Assembly (NCBI GenBank): GCA_018711625.1 | Contig: DVID01000014.1 | Coordinates: 24,614 to 88,613 of the forward strand | From: Candidatus Limicola stercorigallinarum | GTDB taxonomy: Bacteria; Actinomycetota; Coriobacteriia; Coriobacteriales; Coriobacteriaceae | Length of the DNA stretch: 64,000 bases | Reading direction: 5' to 3' | Shown here: in pieces, positions 20,003 to 28,402 of the stretch | Numbering within the stretch: position 1 is the stretch's first letter | Layout of the letters: the number at the start of each line of letters is the position of its first letter | Position numbers and translations under genes: made by a program | The notes under the pieces: model-generated | What the model was told of the DNA's origin: nothing | Seen by the model: only the letters and a program-made list of their open reading frames with translations | The model's database searches: none

Positions 20003-20496
20003 CAACAGAACCCATCGATTCCGAGATTATCGCCAACGACATGGTTGACGAGGCTATCGTTGCCGAAGACGAGCTTGATGAGGCTCGCAACAAAAGCTTT
20101 GCCACGCGTGACGACCGCCAGGCGGCTTCGCTTTCCACCTCGGGCGTGGCGGCCGAGACGGTGGCCCGCGCTGCCGCCCAGGCTGCATACGATAAGAAGG
20201 CCGAGGACATTTGCGTTCTTGACCTGACGCAGCTCTCCGACGTCTGCGATTACTTTGTAATTGCGACGGGTGCCAACGCCCGCCTTGCCGACACTATTGT
20301 GGACGAGGTGGAGGAGAAGGTTGCCAAGAGTTGCGGCGAGCATCCGTTCTCCATTGAGGGGCGCGACGAACGCTCTTGGATCCTTATGGACTACGGCTCG
20401 GTGATTGTGCACGTATTCAAACCCGAGGCGCGCGATTACTACCGCCTCGAGAAGCTCTGGGGCGACGCCCCCAAGCTTGACCTTGAGCTTGTGTAA
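19999..20496 (+). CDS. rsfS: Ribosomal silencing factor RsfS
   Basis: Binds L14 and blocks subunit joining when nutrients are low. The conserved domain runs from about residue 55 (KKAEDICVLDLTQLSDVCDYFVIATG-like) through DYGSVIVHVFKPEARDYYRLEKLW. In front of it is a 50-residue acidic extension not present in most homologues. The ATGA overlap with yqeK supports this start; an internal ATG at 20041 is possible but has no ribosome site. Confidence 0.93.
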   Translation: MTTEPIDSEIIANDMVDEAIVAEDELDEARNKSFATRDDRQAASLSTSGVAAETVARAAAQAAYDKKAEDICVLDLTQLSDVCDYFVIATGANARLADTIVDEVEEKVAKSCGEHPFSIEGRDERSWILMDYGSVIVHVFKPEARDYYRLEKLWGDAPKLDLELV

Positions 20497-20508
20497 TACG
20501 GCGTTTTC

Positions 20509-20550
20509 ACGATCCGTCTGCTCTTAGGAGCCGGCGGATCGTTTGTTATC
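20509..20550 (+). terminator. Terminator after rsfS
   Basis: An 8-bp outer stem (20509-20516 with 20535-20542) encloses an inner GCTC/GAGC hairpin and is followed by a T-rich stretch (TTGTTATCTT). It starts 13 bases after the stop and closes the obgE operon. Confidence 0.65.
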
Positions 20551-20663
20551 TTCGGGGTGTTCTTCAGGAGTCGGTGTTCTTGTCGGGAGAAGGCTGGTGA
20601 CAAGGATGAAGAAACTTCTTGATAATCCCTTGGTACCGCTCATGCAGCCATAGCTGTCGAAGG

Positions 20664-20696
20664 GATGCCCGCCTGCTCGTTATAGCGGCGGGCATC
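20664..20696 (-). terminator. Hairpin directly after dinB, possible terminator
   Basis: A perfect 10-bp G+C-rich stem (20687-20696 with 20664-20673) touches the dinB stop codon. No T-run follows in the minus direction, so termination may be weak or Rho-assisted. It faces the rsfS terminator across about 120 bases with no gene. Confidence 0.45.
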
Positions 20697-22013
20697 TTAC
20701 TCGCGTGGCTTGTTCTGGTTGAGGAACTTGTCCGGTCGCACAAGGGCGCCACCAAAGCGTGCAGCGCGGCCAAACGTGACCGCCTCGGCGCCAAAGCGTT
20801 CGCGCACGTTGTCCACCGCCACTGAAAGCTCGCGGCGGTCGCTTGCCATAGCGCCCCGCTCATCTACCTCACAGAAGAGGTCGGTTTGAATGCCGCCGGC
20901 TGTATCGAAGTCGCTCACGCCAATGCCGAGAAGCCGCGCGTGCATACCGGGGCTCCAGAGGGAAGTAAGTAGACTTTGCGCCACAGGTACGAAGAGGTTT
21001 TCGTCGTCGGTGGGGTGGGGGAGCTTGCGCTGCATGGTTTTACCCGAGCCATAGGCAAACTTGATTTTGATGGTTACGGTACGACCCACAAGGCCTTTGC
21101 GCCTCAGACGCCGTCCCACCGATTCGCCCAAAAGCGCAAGGGCCGCAAGCGCATCATCGAGCTCAACGATGTCTTCGGCAAAGGTGCGCTCGTTGCTCAC
21201 CGATTTAACGTCATCGGGTGCGTCAAAGGGTTTCACCACCGATTGCTCGCGTCCGGCAGCGCGGAGTTTTACCGCTTCTGCATTAACTCCAAAGATGGTT
21301 GTCAGACGGGCAAGCGGGGCCTGTGCCAACTGACCCAGTGTATGGATGCCGGCATGCTTGAGGGCGCGCTCGGCAGAAGCGCCAATGCCCGACATGGCCC
21401 GCACCGGCAGAGGAGCCAAGAAGCGCTCCTCGCATCCAGGAAAGACCACCGTGAGGCCCCGCGGTTTGTCACGCTCGCTGGCGATTTTTGCAACCGTTTT
21501 GTTGCAGCCGAGGCCAATGGAACAGGTAACTCCCAGAGCAGCCACCCGTTCCTGGATGCGGCGTGCGATGGTTACGGGGTCTTCCGACGAGTAGCGGCCC
21601 GGTGTGACGTCAAAGAACGCCTCGTCGATAGAGACGCGATCAACAAAGGGTGTCTCAGATTCAAGGATAGCCATGACCTCTGCGCTCACGGCGCGGTACC
21701 TATCAAAGTGGCCACGCGTCCAAATGGCGTGAGGACAGAGACGATGCGCCTGTGCGGATGACATGGCGGAATGCACGCCATAGGGACGCGCTTCATAAGA
21801 GGCAGTGGAGACCACCCCGCGCTCTTCGGGAAGGCCGCCTACAATCACCGGCTTGCCGCGCCATTCGGGATGGTCAAGCTGCTCCACGCTTGCGAAGAAC
21901 GCATCAAGATCCATAAGCCCAATGGCAGGACCCTCCCAATGCGTAAAATCTGCAAAGGAAGGCATACCGCCTGCGTCAGGCACCTGATGGTCTGTGTGCG
22001 TCAGTTCGTTCAT
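20697..22013 (-). CDS. dinB: DNA polymerase IV (Y family)
   Basis: Low-fidelity translesion polymerase. Catalytic acidic residues lie in MDLDAFFASVEQ and SIDEAFFDVT; the little-finger and thumb region follows GLGCNKTVAKIASERDKP. A QTDLF segment near residue 380 fits the beta-clamp-binding motif. 438 residues; the N-terminus has about 30 residues before the palm domain. The only complete minus-strand protein gene in the window. Its start lies 7 bases after a TATACT box, so the message may be leaderless. Confidence 0.95.
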   Translation of the reverse strand: MNELTHTDHQVPDAGGMPSFADFTHWEGPAIGLMDLDAFFASVEQLDHPEWRGKPVIVGGLPEERGVVSTASYEARPYGVHSAMSSAQAHRLCPHAIWTRGHFDRYRAVSAEVMAILESETPFVDRVSIDEAFFDVTPGRYSSEDPVTIARRIQERVAALGVTCSIGLGCNKTVAKIASERDKPRGLTVVFPGCEERFLAPLPVRAMSGIGASAERALKHAGIHTLGQLAQAPLARLTTIFGVNAEAVKLRAAGREQSVVKPFDAPDDVKSVSNERTFAEDIVELDDALAALALLGESVGRRLRRKGLVGRTVTIKIKFAYGSGKTMQRKLPHPTDDENLFVPVAQSLLTSLWSPGMHARLLGIGVSDFDTAGGIQTDLFCEVDERGAMASDRRELSVAVDNVRERFGAEAVTFGRAARFGGALVRPDKFLNQNKPRE

Positions 22014-22019
22014 AAAACA

Positions 22020-22025
22020 AGTATA
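22020..22025 (-). promoter_or_regulatory. dinB -10 box
   Basis: TATACT on the minus strand, with 6 bases between it and the dinB ATG. No convincing -35 is seen 16-18 bases upstream. An actinobacterial-type LexA operator was looked for; only a GAAC half site is present nearby, so SOS control is not shown. Confidence 0.45.
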
Positions 22026-22194
22026 GCGGGGATAGAACGCATGAGCGATGCATTGCTAGGGGAGCTTTGATCAAAGCGTTGACGAGGATGGATGGGGTGA
22101 AATGAACCCACTCCTATCCACCCTCATCCGACTAATCAATACTTTGTGATTTAGTGCAGTTTGTGTCTTGCCCTTAATCACACCGAGGTGGCAA

Positions 22195-22239
22195 AGTGCA
22201 CCGGCCTTCCTTCTAGTTTCGTGCGAAGGTCGGTCCACT
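22195..22239. repeat. 15-bp imperfect hairpin containing a shared motif
   Basis: Arms 22195-22209 and 22225-22239 pair with one mismatch and one G-T pair around a 15-base loop. The 3' arm overlaps AAGGTCGGTCCACTCGGAGG (22226-22245), which recurs with three transitions at 45932-45951. Confidence 0.7.
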
Positions 22240-22254
22240 CGGAGGCCACCGTCT

Positions 22255-22402
22255 GAAAAAAAGTACGCCATTTCAGAACGCGATTCGCGTTTGGCCGAGT
22301 ACACCGCCGCCCGCGCTTGGCAAAACCCCAGTTGGCGAGCCTCTCCAAGTCACGTCTTCCAGCAATAATTTGAAGTACGTTCTGAAATGGCGTACTTTTT
22401 TC
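22255..22402. repeat. Long intergenic inverted repeat (element A)
   Basis: The arm at 22255-22279 (GAAAAAAAGTACGCC... to CAGAAC) is the reverse complement of 22379-22402, differing only by one A/T in the homopolymer run. The 99-base loop has no gene. The outer ends are A-run and T-run, so the transcript would be a very long stem ending in Us. It looks like a small non-autonomous element or structured RNA; no transposase is nearby. Confidence 0.8.
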
Positions 22403-22520
22403 TGGAGGCGGGTGTGGACGGGGCCGTTCCATCCCGTCAAGCCGCAATTAATCGCAATCTTTTACTTTGTTCAGCGTTTTGCTGGCGCCCGTGTACCTCC
22501 CATGAAGAGCAACAAGCCAT

Positions 22521-22548
22521 TTGCATTTTATTCATTCGTGCGTAAAAT
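22521..22548 (+). promoter_or_regulatory. Probable rpsP promoter
   Basis: TTGCAT (22521-22526), 16 bases, TAAAAT (22543-22548). The -35 has the same TTGCAT form as the tRNA promoters in this window. Initiation near 22555 would give a leader of about 125 bases containing a bulged 8-bp hairpin (22575-22595) and a GCAGC/GCTGC hairpin (22644-22659) just before the ribosome site. Confidence 0.45.
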
Positions 22549-22678
22549 ATGTTTTCGCCTGCGAATATACCGAAGAAGTGGCGTTTACGCACTTCACCTG
22601 CTCCATTCGTTGGCGTATCATAATCAATCGTTTGTTTGTAGTTGCAGCTGTCATGCTGCTTGGTTGGAGGAGTTTTCA

Positions 22679-23023
22679 TTGGCAGTCAAGATTCGCCTTG
22701 CTCGTCACGGTTCGCACAAGCGCCCGTACTATCGCGTTGTTGTCGCTAATTCCCGTTCGCCCCGCGATGGTCGCTTCATCGAGGAGGTCGGCCGCTACAA
22801 CCCGCTGACCAACCCCAAGACGATCAACCTCGACCTTGAGAAGATCGCCGACTGGCAGGCTAAGGGCGCTCAGCCCACCGACGCCGTGCTCGCTCTGATC
22901 AAGGCCGCCCAGGAGGGCCCGAAGGCCGATACCCAGGTGAAGAAGTCCAAGAAGCAGCTCGCCAAAGAGGCTGAGGCCGCTAAGGCCGCCGCTGAGGCTG
23001 AGGCCGCTGGCGCTGAGGAGTAA
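22679..23023 (+). CDS. rpsP: 30S ribosomal protein S16
   Basis: Assembly protein of the small subunit. Starts [21 protein letters not shown] and continues with [16 protein letters not shown], the family signature. TTG start with GGAGGAG 7 bases upstream, unusual for a ribosomal protein. 114 residues: after about 82 conserved ones comes a Lys-rich then Ala/Glu-rich tail, as in other Actinomycetota. Leads rpsP-khpA-rimM-trmD-lepB; the next gene is 3 bp away. Confidence 0.96.
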   Translation: MAVKIRLARHGSHKRPYYRVVVANSRSPRDGRFIEEVGRYNPLTNPKTINLDLEKIADWQAKGAQPTDAVLALIKAAQEGPKADTQVKKSKKQLAKEAEAAKAAAEAEAAGAEE

Positions 23024-23026
23024 CTC

Positions 23027-23311
23027 GTGCCCGAGGAGCTCACGGAGTCGTTCGAAGACGAAGCTATGCTCTCCGACAAGATTGCTGATCTTGTCGAATA
23101 TCTCGTCGTGAATCTTGTGGATGACCCGGATGCTGTGAGCCTTCAAGTCATTGATGGTGCCGACGCTTCCACTATTGAGGTTTCGGTAGCCGAGGGCGAC
23201 GTGGCGAAAGTCATTGGTCGTCGTGGGCGCACCATCAAGGCCATCCGCACACTTGCTCGTGCCCTTGCGGCACGCCTCGACACGTCCGTCGAGGTTGAGG
23301 TGTTGGGCTAG
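23027..23311 (+). CDS. khpA: KH-domain RNA-binding protein KhpA (YlqC)
   Basis: Small RNA chaperone that often works with KhpB. 94 residues with one KH domain; the RNA-binding GxxG loop is seen in VIGRRGRTIKAIRTL. The LVEYLVVNLVDDPDAV stretch near residue 22 is the family's usual N-terminus, so this version has about 15 extra acidic residues. The GTG start has GAGGAG inside the rpsP 3' end. The rpsP-khpA-rimM-trmD order is conserved widely. Confidence 0.92.
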   Translation: MPEELTESFEDEAMLSDKIADLVEYLVVNLVDDPDAVSLQVIDGADASTIEVSVAEGDVAKVIGRRGRTIKAIRTLARALAARLDTSVEVEVLG

Positions 23312-23317
23312 GACGCC

Positions 23318-23842
23318 TTGACGAACGAATATCGCAACATAGCCCGTGTGGTTCGTCCACACGGAAAGAAAGGGGAGGTCGCCGTGGAAGCACTGCGGGG
23401 CCTTCCTTTTCTTGTGCGTGAAGGCATGCGGGTGGCGCTTACGCCCCCTGCGCGTTCGCGCGATCGTTTCATGTTGGTTGAGGAAGTTTCGGGTACAGGC
23501 GATACGAGGATTGTGCGTCTCTCGGGGCTTACGTCTATGACGGACGCCGAGGAGGCCGTGTCCTGCTATCTGCTGGTGCGCGAGGATGACCTTGACCTCG
23601 ATCCCTTGGTTGACTCGTTTGAGCATCTTGAAGGTCGTCTGGTGGTGGACGATCGCTTTGGTGAGCTGGGAACCATTCAAGACATCATGCTCAACCCGGC
23701 AAACGATGTGTGGGTGGTCGATGGCGCTTCCTATGGCGAGGTGCTGATTCCTGTTATTGAACAGGTAGTGCAGGCCATTCCTCATGATGGTCCCATTCCC
23801 GTGCACATCATGGATGGACTCATAGCTTCGCAGGAGGAATAG
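23318..23842 (+). CDS. rimM: Ribosome maturation factor RimM
   Basis: Binds S19 during 30S head assembly. 174 residues: N-terminal barrel with ARVVRPHGKKGEVAVEAL, then a PRC-barrel domain with LEGRLVVDDRFGELGTIQDI and VLIPVIEQVV. TTG start six bp after khpA; only a weak TAGGA site, so translation may be coupled. Confidence 0.93.
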   Translation: MTNEYRNIARVVRPHGKKGEVAVEALRGLPFLVREGMRVALTPPARSRDRFMLVEEVSGTGDTRIVRLSGLTSMTDAEEAVSCYLLVREDDLDLDPLVDSFEHLEGRLVVDDRFGELGTIQDIMLNPANDVWVVDGASYGEVLIPVIEQVVQAIPHDGPIPVHIMDGLIASQEE

Positions 23843-23846
23843 CGTG

Positions 23847-24599
23847 ATGCTAAGCATCGAGGCGCTGACGGTGTTTCCTGAGATGTTTGAACCCGTCATG
23901 TCAACTTCTATCTTGGGGCGGGCCCGGAAAGCGGGCCTGTTCACGTTCCAGGCGCATAACTTGCGCGATTGGACGCACGACCGGCATCGCACGGTAGACG
24001 ATGAACCCTACGGTGGTGGCCAGGGCATGCTGATGAAGGTTGAGCCCATTTTTGAGGCGGTTGAAGACCTCGTTCAGCGCGGACCAAAGCCCCATATTGT
24101 CTTTTTTACGCCGTGCGGACGACGTTTTGACCAGGCCTGCGCTGAACGGCTTGCCAGCTGTGAGCGCATCCTCTTTGTGTGTGGTCGCTATGAGGGTATG
24201 GACGAGCGTGCCTATACGCTCGCCGACGAATGCCTCTCCATCGGTGACTATGTGCTTACCGGAGGAGAACTTCCGGCCATGGTGATCTCGGACGCGGTGA
24301 TTCGCCTTTTGCCTGGTGCGCTGGGTGACGAGATGAGCAATAAGGATGAATCCTTTGGCGCAGGTGGGGGCCTGCTTGAGTATGAGCAGTACACGCGCCC
24401 TGCCTCATTCCGCTCGCTCGATGTACCCGAGGTTTTGCTCTCGGGCGATCACGCCAAGGTAGATGCGTGGCGGCGGCGCAATGCCCTTGAACGCACCTGT
24501 CGTTGGCGCCCGGATCTTATTGAGACGGCAAACCTTGACGATTCTGAGCGCGAGCAGGCGCAGGAGCTTATCGCGCGGTATCATGAATCGGTTGGGTGA
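23847..24599 (+). CDS. trmD: tRNA (guanine-37 N1)-methyltransferase
   Basis: Methylates G37 next to the anticodon, preventing frameshifts. The SPOUT knot elements are present: DDEPYGGGQGMLMK and CGRYEGMDER, then SIGDYVLTGGELPAMV. 250 residues from the ATG at 23847, which lies 8 bases after GGAGGA; the adjacent GTG at 23844 is an equally spaced alternative. Confidence 0.96.
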   Translation: MLSIEALTVFPEMFEPVMSTSILGRARKAGLFTFQAHNLRDWTHDRHRTVDDEPYGGGQGMLMKVEPIFEAVEDLVQRGPKPHIVFFTPCGRRFDQACAERLASCERILFVCGRYEGMDERAYTLADECLSIGDYVLTGGELPAMVISDAVIRLLPGALGDEMSNKDESFGAGGGLLEYEQYTRPASFRSLDVPEVLLSGDHAKVDAWRRRNALERTCRWRPDLIETANLDDSEREQAQELIARYHESVG

Positions 24600-24617
24600 A
24601 CATAGAAGGGAGCTACC

Positions 24618-25172
24618 GTGCAACAGCACTCTCCGCTACGCGGCATCATGGAATGGGTGTTCACCTTCATCATCGTCTTTGCTGCCTTTATGTTGGTACG
24701 GACGTTTGTGATGGAGCCCTATGTTGTTCCCACCGGTTCCATGGAGTCCACGATTGAGGTGGGCGACCAGATTTTTGGCCAGAAGGTCACGCTTGAACTG
24801 GGGATGGATGTTGCTCCGGGCGATATCGTCATCTTCCACAATCCCGATCCCCAGAGCGAGAACGACATCCTCGTGAAGCGCGTGATTGCCACCGCTGGCC
24901 AGACGGTTGATTTGGTGGACGGCGCTGTCGTGGTTGATGGCGAGCCGCTTGACGAATCGTATACCCAAGGCGAGTCTTGGCCGCTTGCGCAGCAAGCCGA
25001 GGGCGTGTCGCTTTCGTACCCCTATACGGTTCCCGAAGGGTGTATTTGGGTGATGGGCGATAACCGCGAGCATTCGGCCGATTCCCGTTACTTTGGTGCT
25101 GTCCCTCGCGAAGATCTTATTGCGGTTGGCTTCTTCCGCTACTGGCCTATCACCCGTATTGGAGCCCTGTAG
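24618..25172 (+). CDS. lepB: Signal peptidase I
   Basis: Removes signal peptides outside the cytoplasmic membrane. One N-terminal span (residues 11-30), catalytic Ser41 in PTGSMEST, general base Lys87 in LVKRVIATAGQ, and the GDNREHSADSRYFG box near the end. 184 residues, the short Gram-positive form. GTG start behind GAAGGGAG, 18 bp after trmD. Confidence 0.96.
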   Translation: MQQHSPLRGIMEWVFTFIIVFAAFMLVRTFVMEPYVVPTGSMESTIEVGDQIFGQKVTLELGMDVAPGDIVIFHNPDPQSENDILVKRVIATAGQTVDLVDGAVVVDGEPLDESYTQGESWPLAQQAEGVSLSYPYTVPEGCIWVMGDNREHSADSRYFGAVPREDLIAVGFFRYWPITRIGAL

Positions 25173-25240
25173 AACCTGCGCGCTCAGCATTGAACGTGCA
25201 TTGAATCTGTCCCATCGAACACGAGAAGGGGGATGCGAGC

Positions 25241-26146
25241 ATGAATAGTCAGGCTCTCACCTTCCAGGAGATTATTCTTGAGCTCCAGCGCTACTGGGGA
25301 GCTCAGGGATGCGTCATCATGCAGCCCTATGACTCTGAGGTTGGCGCCGGCACCTTTCATACGGCGACCACCCTGCGCTCGCTTGGCCCAAAGGCGTGGC
25401 GCACGTGCTATGCGCAGCCCTGCCGCCGTCCTGCCGACGGCCGTTATGGCGAGAACCCCAACCGCATGCAGCACTACTATCAGTTCCAGGTGCTCATCAA
25501 GCCCTCACCGGTGAACTCCCAGGATCTGTATCTCGATTCGCTCAAGGCCATTGGCATTGACCCGGCCGATCATGACATTCGCTTTGTTGAGGATGACTGG
25601 GAAAGCCCGACCCTGGGCGCCTGGGGGCTTGGCTGGGAGGTCTGGCTGAACGGCATGGAGGTTACGCAGTTCACCTACTTCCAGCAGGTAGGCGGCATTG
25701 AGGTTAATCCCGTTCCGGTAGAGATCACCTATGGTCTGGAGCGCCTTGCCATGTATGTTCAGGGTGTGGACTCGGTCTACGACCTTGTGTGGGCAAAGCT
25801 TCCCGATGGCTCTTGCGTCACCTATGGTGACGTGTTCCTGGAGAACGAGCGCGAATTCTCGGCATATAACTTTGAGGTTGCCAATGTGGAGATGATGCGC
25901 GAGAAGTTTGACGACTACGAGCGCGAATGCCACTCCTGCCTTGAGGCAAAGTTGCCGCTTCCGGCGTACGACTGCGTGATGAAGTGCAGCCATGCGTTCA
26001 ATATTCTTGACGCGCGCGGTGCCCTTTCGGCCGTGGAGCGCGCCAACTACATTCTTCGTGTCCGTACGGTAGCAAAGGCGTGCTGCGAGGCCTATCTTGC
26101 CGAGGTTGCCGCACACGATGCTGCTCAGAATGAGGAGGTCGCCTAA
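25241..26146 (+). CDS. glyQ: Glycine-tRNA ligase alpha subunit
   Basis: Catalytic subunit of the alpha2beta2 bacterial GlyRS, holding the glycine and ATP site. Begins with [13 protein letters not shown], followed by [12 protein letters not shown] and [17 protein letters not shown] motifs. 301 residues. ATG behind AAGGGGG. Only 68 bp separates it from lepB, too short for a T-box leader, and no specifier structure is seen. glyS follows after one base. Confidence 0.97.
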   Translation: MNSQALTFQEIILELQRYWGAQGCVIMQPYDSEVGAGTFHTATTLRSLGPKAWRTCYAQPCRRPADGRYGENPNRMQHYYQFQVLIKPSPVNSQDLYLDSLKAIGIDPADHDIRFVEDDWESPTLGAWGLGWEVWLNGMEVTQFTYFQQVGGIEVNPVPVEITYGLERLAMYVQGVDSVYDLVWAKLPDGSCVTYGDVFLENEREFSAYNFEVANVEMMREKFDDYERECHSCLEAKLPLPAYDCVMKCSHAFNILDARGALSAVERANYILRVRTVAKACCEAYLAEVAAHDAAQNEEVA

Positions 26147-26147
26147 G

Positions 26148-28241
26148 ATGACCGAATCCCGCACGTTTTTGTTTGAGATCGGCAGCGAGGAGATGCCCTC
26201 GGCGCCGCTTAATAATGCCGTCAAGCAGCTTCCGAAGCTTGTGGGTAACGCCCTGGACGCTTCGGGTCTTGCCCATGGTGAGCTTCGCGTAATCTCTTCG
26301 CCGCGTCGCCTTGCCGTGCTCGTGGAGAGCGTGAGTGAGGCCACCGAGGCTATCCACGAGGTCAAGCGCGGCCCTGCCGCAACTATTGCCTTTGATGCCG
26401 ATGGCAACCCCACCAAGGCTGCTGAGGGCTTTGCTCGCAAGTGCGGCGTGAGCGCCCAGGAGCTCATCCGTCGCGAGGATACCGACGGCCGCGAGTACGT
26501 GTTTGCCGAGAAGAACATCCCTTCGGCTCCGGCGCTGCCGCTGCTCTCGAAGCTTTGTAAGGACACCATTACCCACCTTGAATGGCCCAACTATCGCAGC
26601 CAGCGCTGGGGATCCACGCGCGAGACGTTTGTGCGCCCCATTCGTTGGCTCTGCGTGCTGTTTGGCAGCGAGGTTGTACCTGTTGAGTACGCAGACGTCA
26701 CTTCGAGCAACTTCACGCGCGGCCACCGTATTTTGGGGCCGGGCAACCATGTGGTTCCTGAGGCTGGTGCCTATGAGGAGGTGCTGGAGTCCATCGGTGT
26801 TCTCTCCGAGGAGCGGCGACGTGCTGTGATTACCGAGGGTATTCGAGCAATCGAGGCCGAACGCGGTGGTGCTCATGTTGATACGCCCAAGGGTGTTATG
26901 GATGAGGTTGTGAACCTCTGCGAGTATCCTACGGTGCTTGTGGGCAAGTTCGACGAAGAGTTCCTGGCTGTTCCGCACGAGATTATCTGCGAGTCCATGC
27001 TCTCTAACCAGCGGTATTTCCCCATCTACGACGCTGATGGCGCGCTTACGCGTGAGTTTGTGGTGGTGGGCAACGGCCGCCCCGAGTGCTCCGCGACTAT
27101 CATCGACGGTAATGAGCGCGTTGTTCGCGCGCGCCTCTACGACGCCAAGTTCTTCTACGACGAAGACCTTAAGGTGCCGCTCGAGACCTTCCGTGAGCGC
27201 TTGGCTCAGGTAGCCTTCCAGGAGAAGCTTGGTTCGGTCCTGCAGAAGTCCGAGCGCATCGAGGATCTTGCGCTTGCTATTGCCAGCGAGGCGCGCGTGG
27301 GTGCCGAGGCTGCTTCGGATGCGCAGCGTGCGGCCCATTTTGCAAAGGCAGACCTCGTCTCTTCCGCTGTTGTTGAGTTTACGAGCCAGCAGGGTGTGAT
27401 GGGCGGCTACTATGCTCTTGCCGCTGGGGAGACGCCTGAGGTGGCTGCCGCCATCCGCGATCACTATCGTCCGCGCTTTGCAGGCGACGACCTGCCCGAA
27501 GGTACGGCGGGCTGCATTGTTGCCGTGGCCGATAAGCTCGACACCATCTGTGGCATGTTTGCCATCAATGAGCCGCCTACGGGTTCCAAGGATCCGTTCG
27601 CGCTGCGTCGTTCTGCCATTGGCGTGTTGAATATCCTGCGCCATCGCTTGGGTTGCGGATACGAGGCGCTCGTAGATGCTGCGCTCGACGCATATGCCGA
27701 GCAGGGGCTTGTCTTTGATAAGGCTGAAGTTGCCAGCGCTGTGTGCGCGTTCATCAAGGGACGCCTTGAGCAGATGGCTCGCGACGAGGGAATCTCAGCA
27801 GATACGGTTGCGGCTGTTTCTGCGGGCAGCGTTTCGAAGCCTGTTGACTACCTTGCGCTTGCGCATGCGCTTGAGGATGCTCGCGATGACGATCCGGCGG
27901 CGTTTGAGAACCTTGCCACCGCCTACGCCCGTGCGGCGCACCTTGCCGATGCTTCCCTTGGCATCCAGGTGAACGAGGAGCTTATGGGCGAGGCCGAGCA
28001 TAATCTTTTGCTTGCCACCGATGCTGCCCGTGATGTGGTTGAGCTCGCGCTTGGCAAAAAGGACTTCACGGCCCTGATTGCTGCGCTTGCTGCGTTGCGT
28101 GAGCCCATCGACCAGTTCTTTGAGGACGTTATGGTCATGGATGAGGATCAGGCCCTTCGTGAGAATCGCCTGCGCCTGCTCAATCGCTTCGAGGCTGTGT
28201 TTGCTGGCGTTGCAAACATTGGGGCGCTTGCGAAGAAGTAG
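26148..28241 (+). CDS. glyS: Glycine-tRNA ligase beta subunit
   Basis: tRNA-recognition subunit of two-subunit GlyRS. Starts with FLFEIGSEEMPSAPL; RGPA and MRWGSTRETFVRPIRWL-like blocks (SQRWGSTRETFVRP here) follow. It includes an HD-type middle region and an anticodon-binding C-terminus. 697 residues. Chosen ATG has GAGGAGG inside the glyQ 3' end. Actinobacteria outside this class usually use single-chain GlyRS, so the pair is a useful lineage marker. Confidence 0.96.
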   Translation: MTESRTFLFEIGSEEMPSAPLNNAVKQLPKLVGNALDASGLAHGELRVISSPRRLAVLVESVSEATEAIHEVKRGPAATIAFDADGNPTKAAEGFARKCGVSAQELIRREDTDGREYVFAEKNIPSAPALPLLSKLCKDTITHLEWPNYRSQRWGSTRETFVRPIRWLCVLFGSEVVPVEYADVTSSNFTRGHRILGPGNHVVPEAGAYEEVLESIGVLSEERRRAVITEGIRAIEAERGGAHVDTPKGVMDEVVNLCEYPTVLVGKFDEEFLAVPHEIICESMLSNQRYFPIYDADGALTREFVVVGNGRPECSATIIDGNERVVRARLYDAKFFYDEDLKVPLETFRERLAQVAFQEKLGSVLQKSERIEDLALAIASEARVGAEAASDAQRAAHFAKADLVSSAVVEFTSQQGVMGGYYALAAGETPEVAAAIRDHYRPRFAGDDLPEGTAGCIVAVADKLDTICGMFAINEPPTGSKDPFALRRSAIGVLNILRHRLGCGYEALVDAALDAYAEQGLVFDKAEVASAVCAFIKGRLEQMARDEGISADTVAAVSAGSVSKPVDYLALAHALEDARDDDPAAFENLATAYARAAHLADASLGIQVNEELMGEAEHNLLLATDAARDVVELALGKKDFTALIAALAALREPIDQFFEDVMVMDEDQALRENRLRLLNRFEAVFAGVANIGALAKK

Positions 28242-28306
28242 TGTGACCTGCAGCTGGAGAGATGCGCGGAGGTGCCGTGCAGGCGGCATCTCCCCGAAAT
28301 CTCTAC

Positions 28307-28334
28307 TTGCACCACCAGTGCAATTGCGTATACT
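28307..28334 (+). promoter_or_regulatory. rplS promoter
   Basis: TTGCAC (28307-28312), 16 bases, TATACT (28329-28334), about 70 bases before rplS. It is preceded by AC, giving the same ACTTGCA core found ahead of the Ala, Val and Pro tRNA genes. Confidence 0.6.
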
Positions 28335-28402
28335 GATTACCGTTTGTCAACCTACGTGTCGGCTTACGAGTGCGGCACCTCTAGAACAGTGAGGAACGAA
28401 AC

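Larger units (their letters stand above)
22014..22678. other. Gene-free 665-bp block between dinB and rpsP
   Basis: Short open frames exist on both strands but none has a ribosome site with a recognisable product. The block holds the dinB -10 box, a 15-bp hairpin (22195-22239), a 24-25-bp inverted repeat with a 99-base loop (22255-22402), and the rpsP promoter/leader (22521-22678). The inverted repeat and a 20-base motif beside it resemble the block at 45547-46123. Confidence 0.7.

Noticed and set aside
20606-20653. 15-residue possible leader peptide (MKKLLDNPLVPLMQP) followed by a hairpin
   Set aside because: Resembles an attenuator, but there is no gene downstream on that strand, only the converging end of dinB, and no ribosome site at the right distance.
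22027-22048. Possible LexA operator upstream of dinB
   Set aside because: Only a single GAAC half site is present; the matching GTTC half is not.
22071-22447. 77- and 89-codon minus-strand frames across element A
   Set aside because: They translate the repeat arms and have no start signal.
25173-25240. T-box leader for glyQS
   Set aside because: The 68-bp gap is too short and shows no T-box sequence.
25998-27644. 548-codon minus-strand open frame opposite glyQ/glyS
   Set aside because: Antisense shadow of glyS with no ribosome site or motif.
28250-28296. Hairpin after glyS (GAGATGC/GCATCTC)
   Set aside because: Only 7 bp with a loop over 20 bases and no T-run, not convincing as a terminator.
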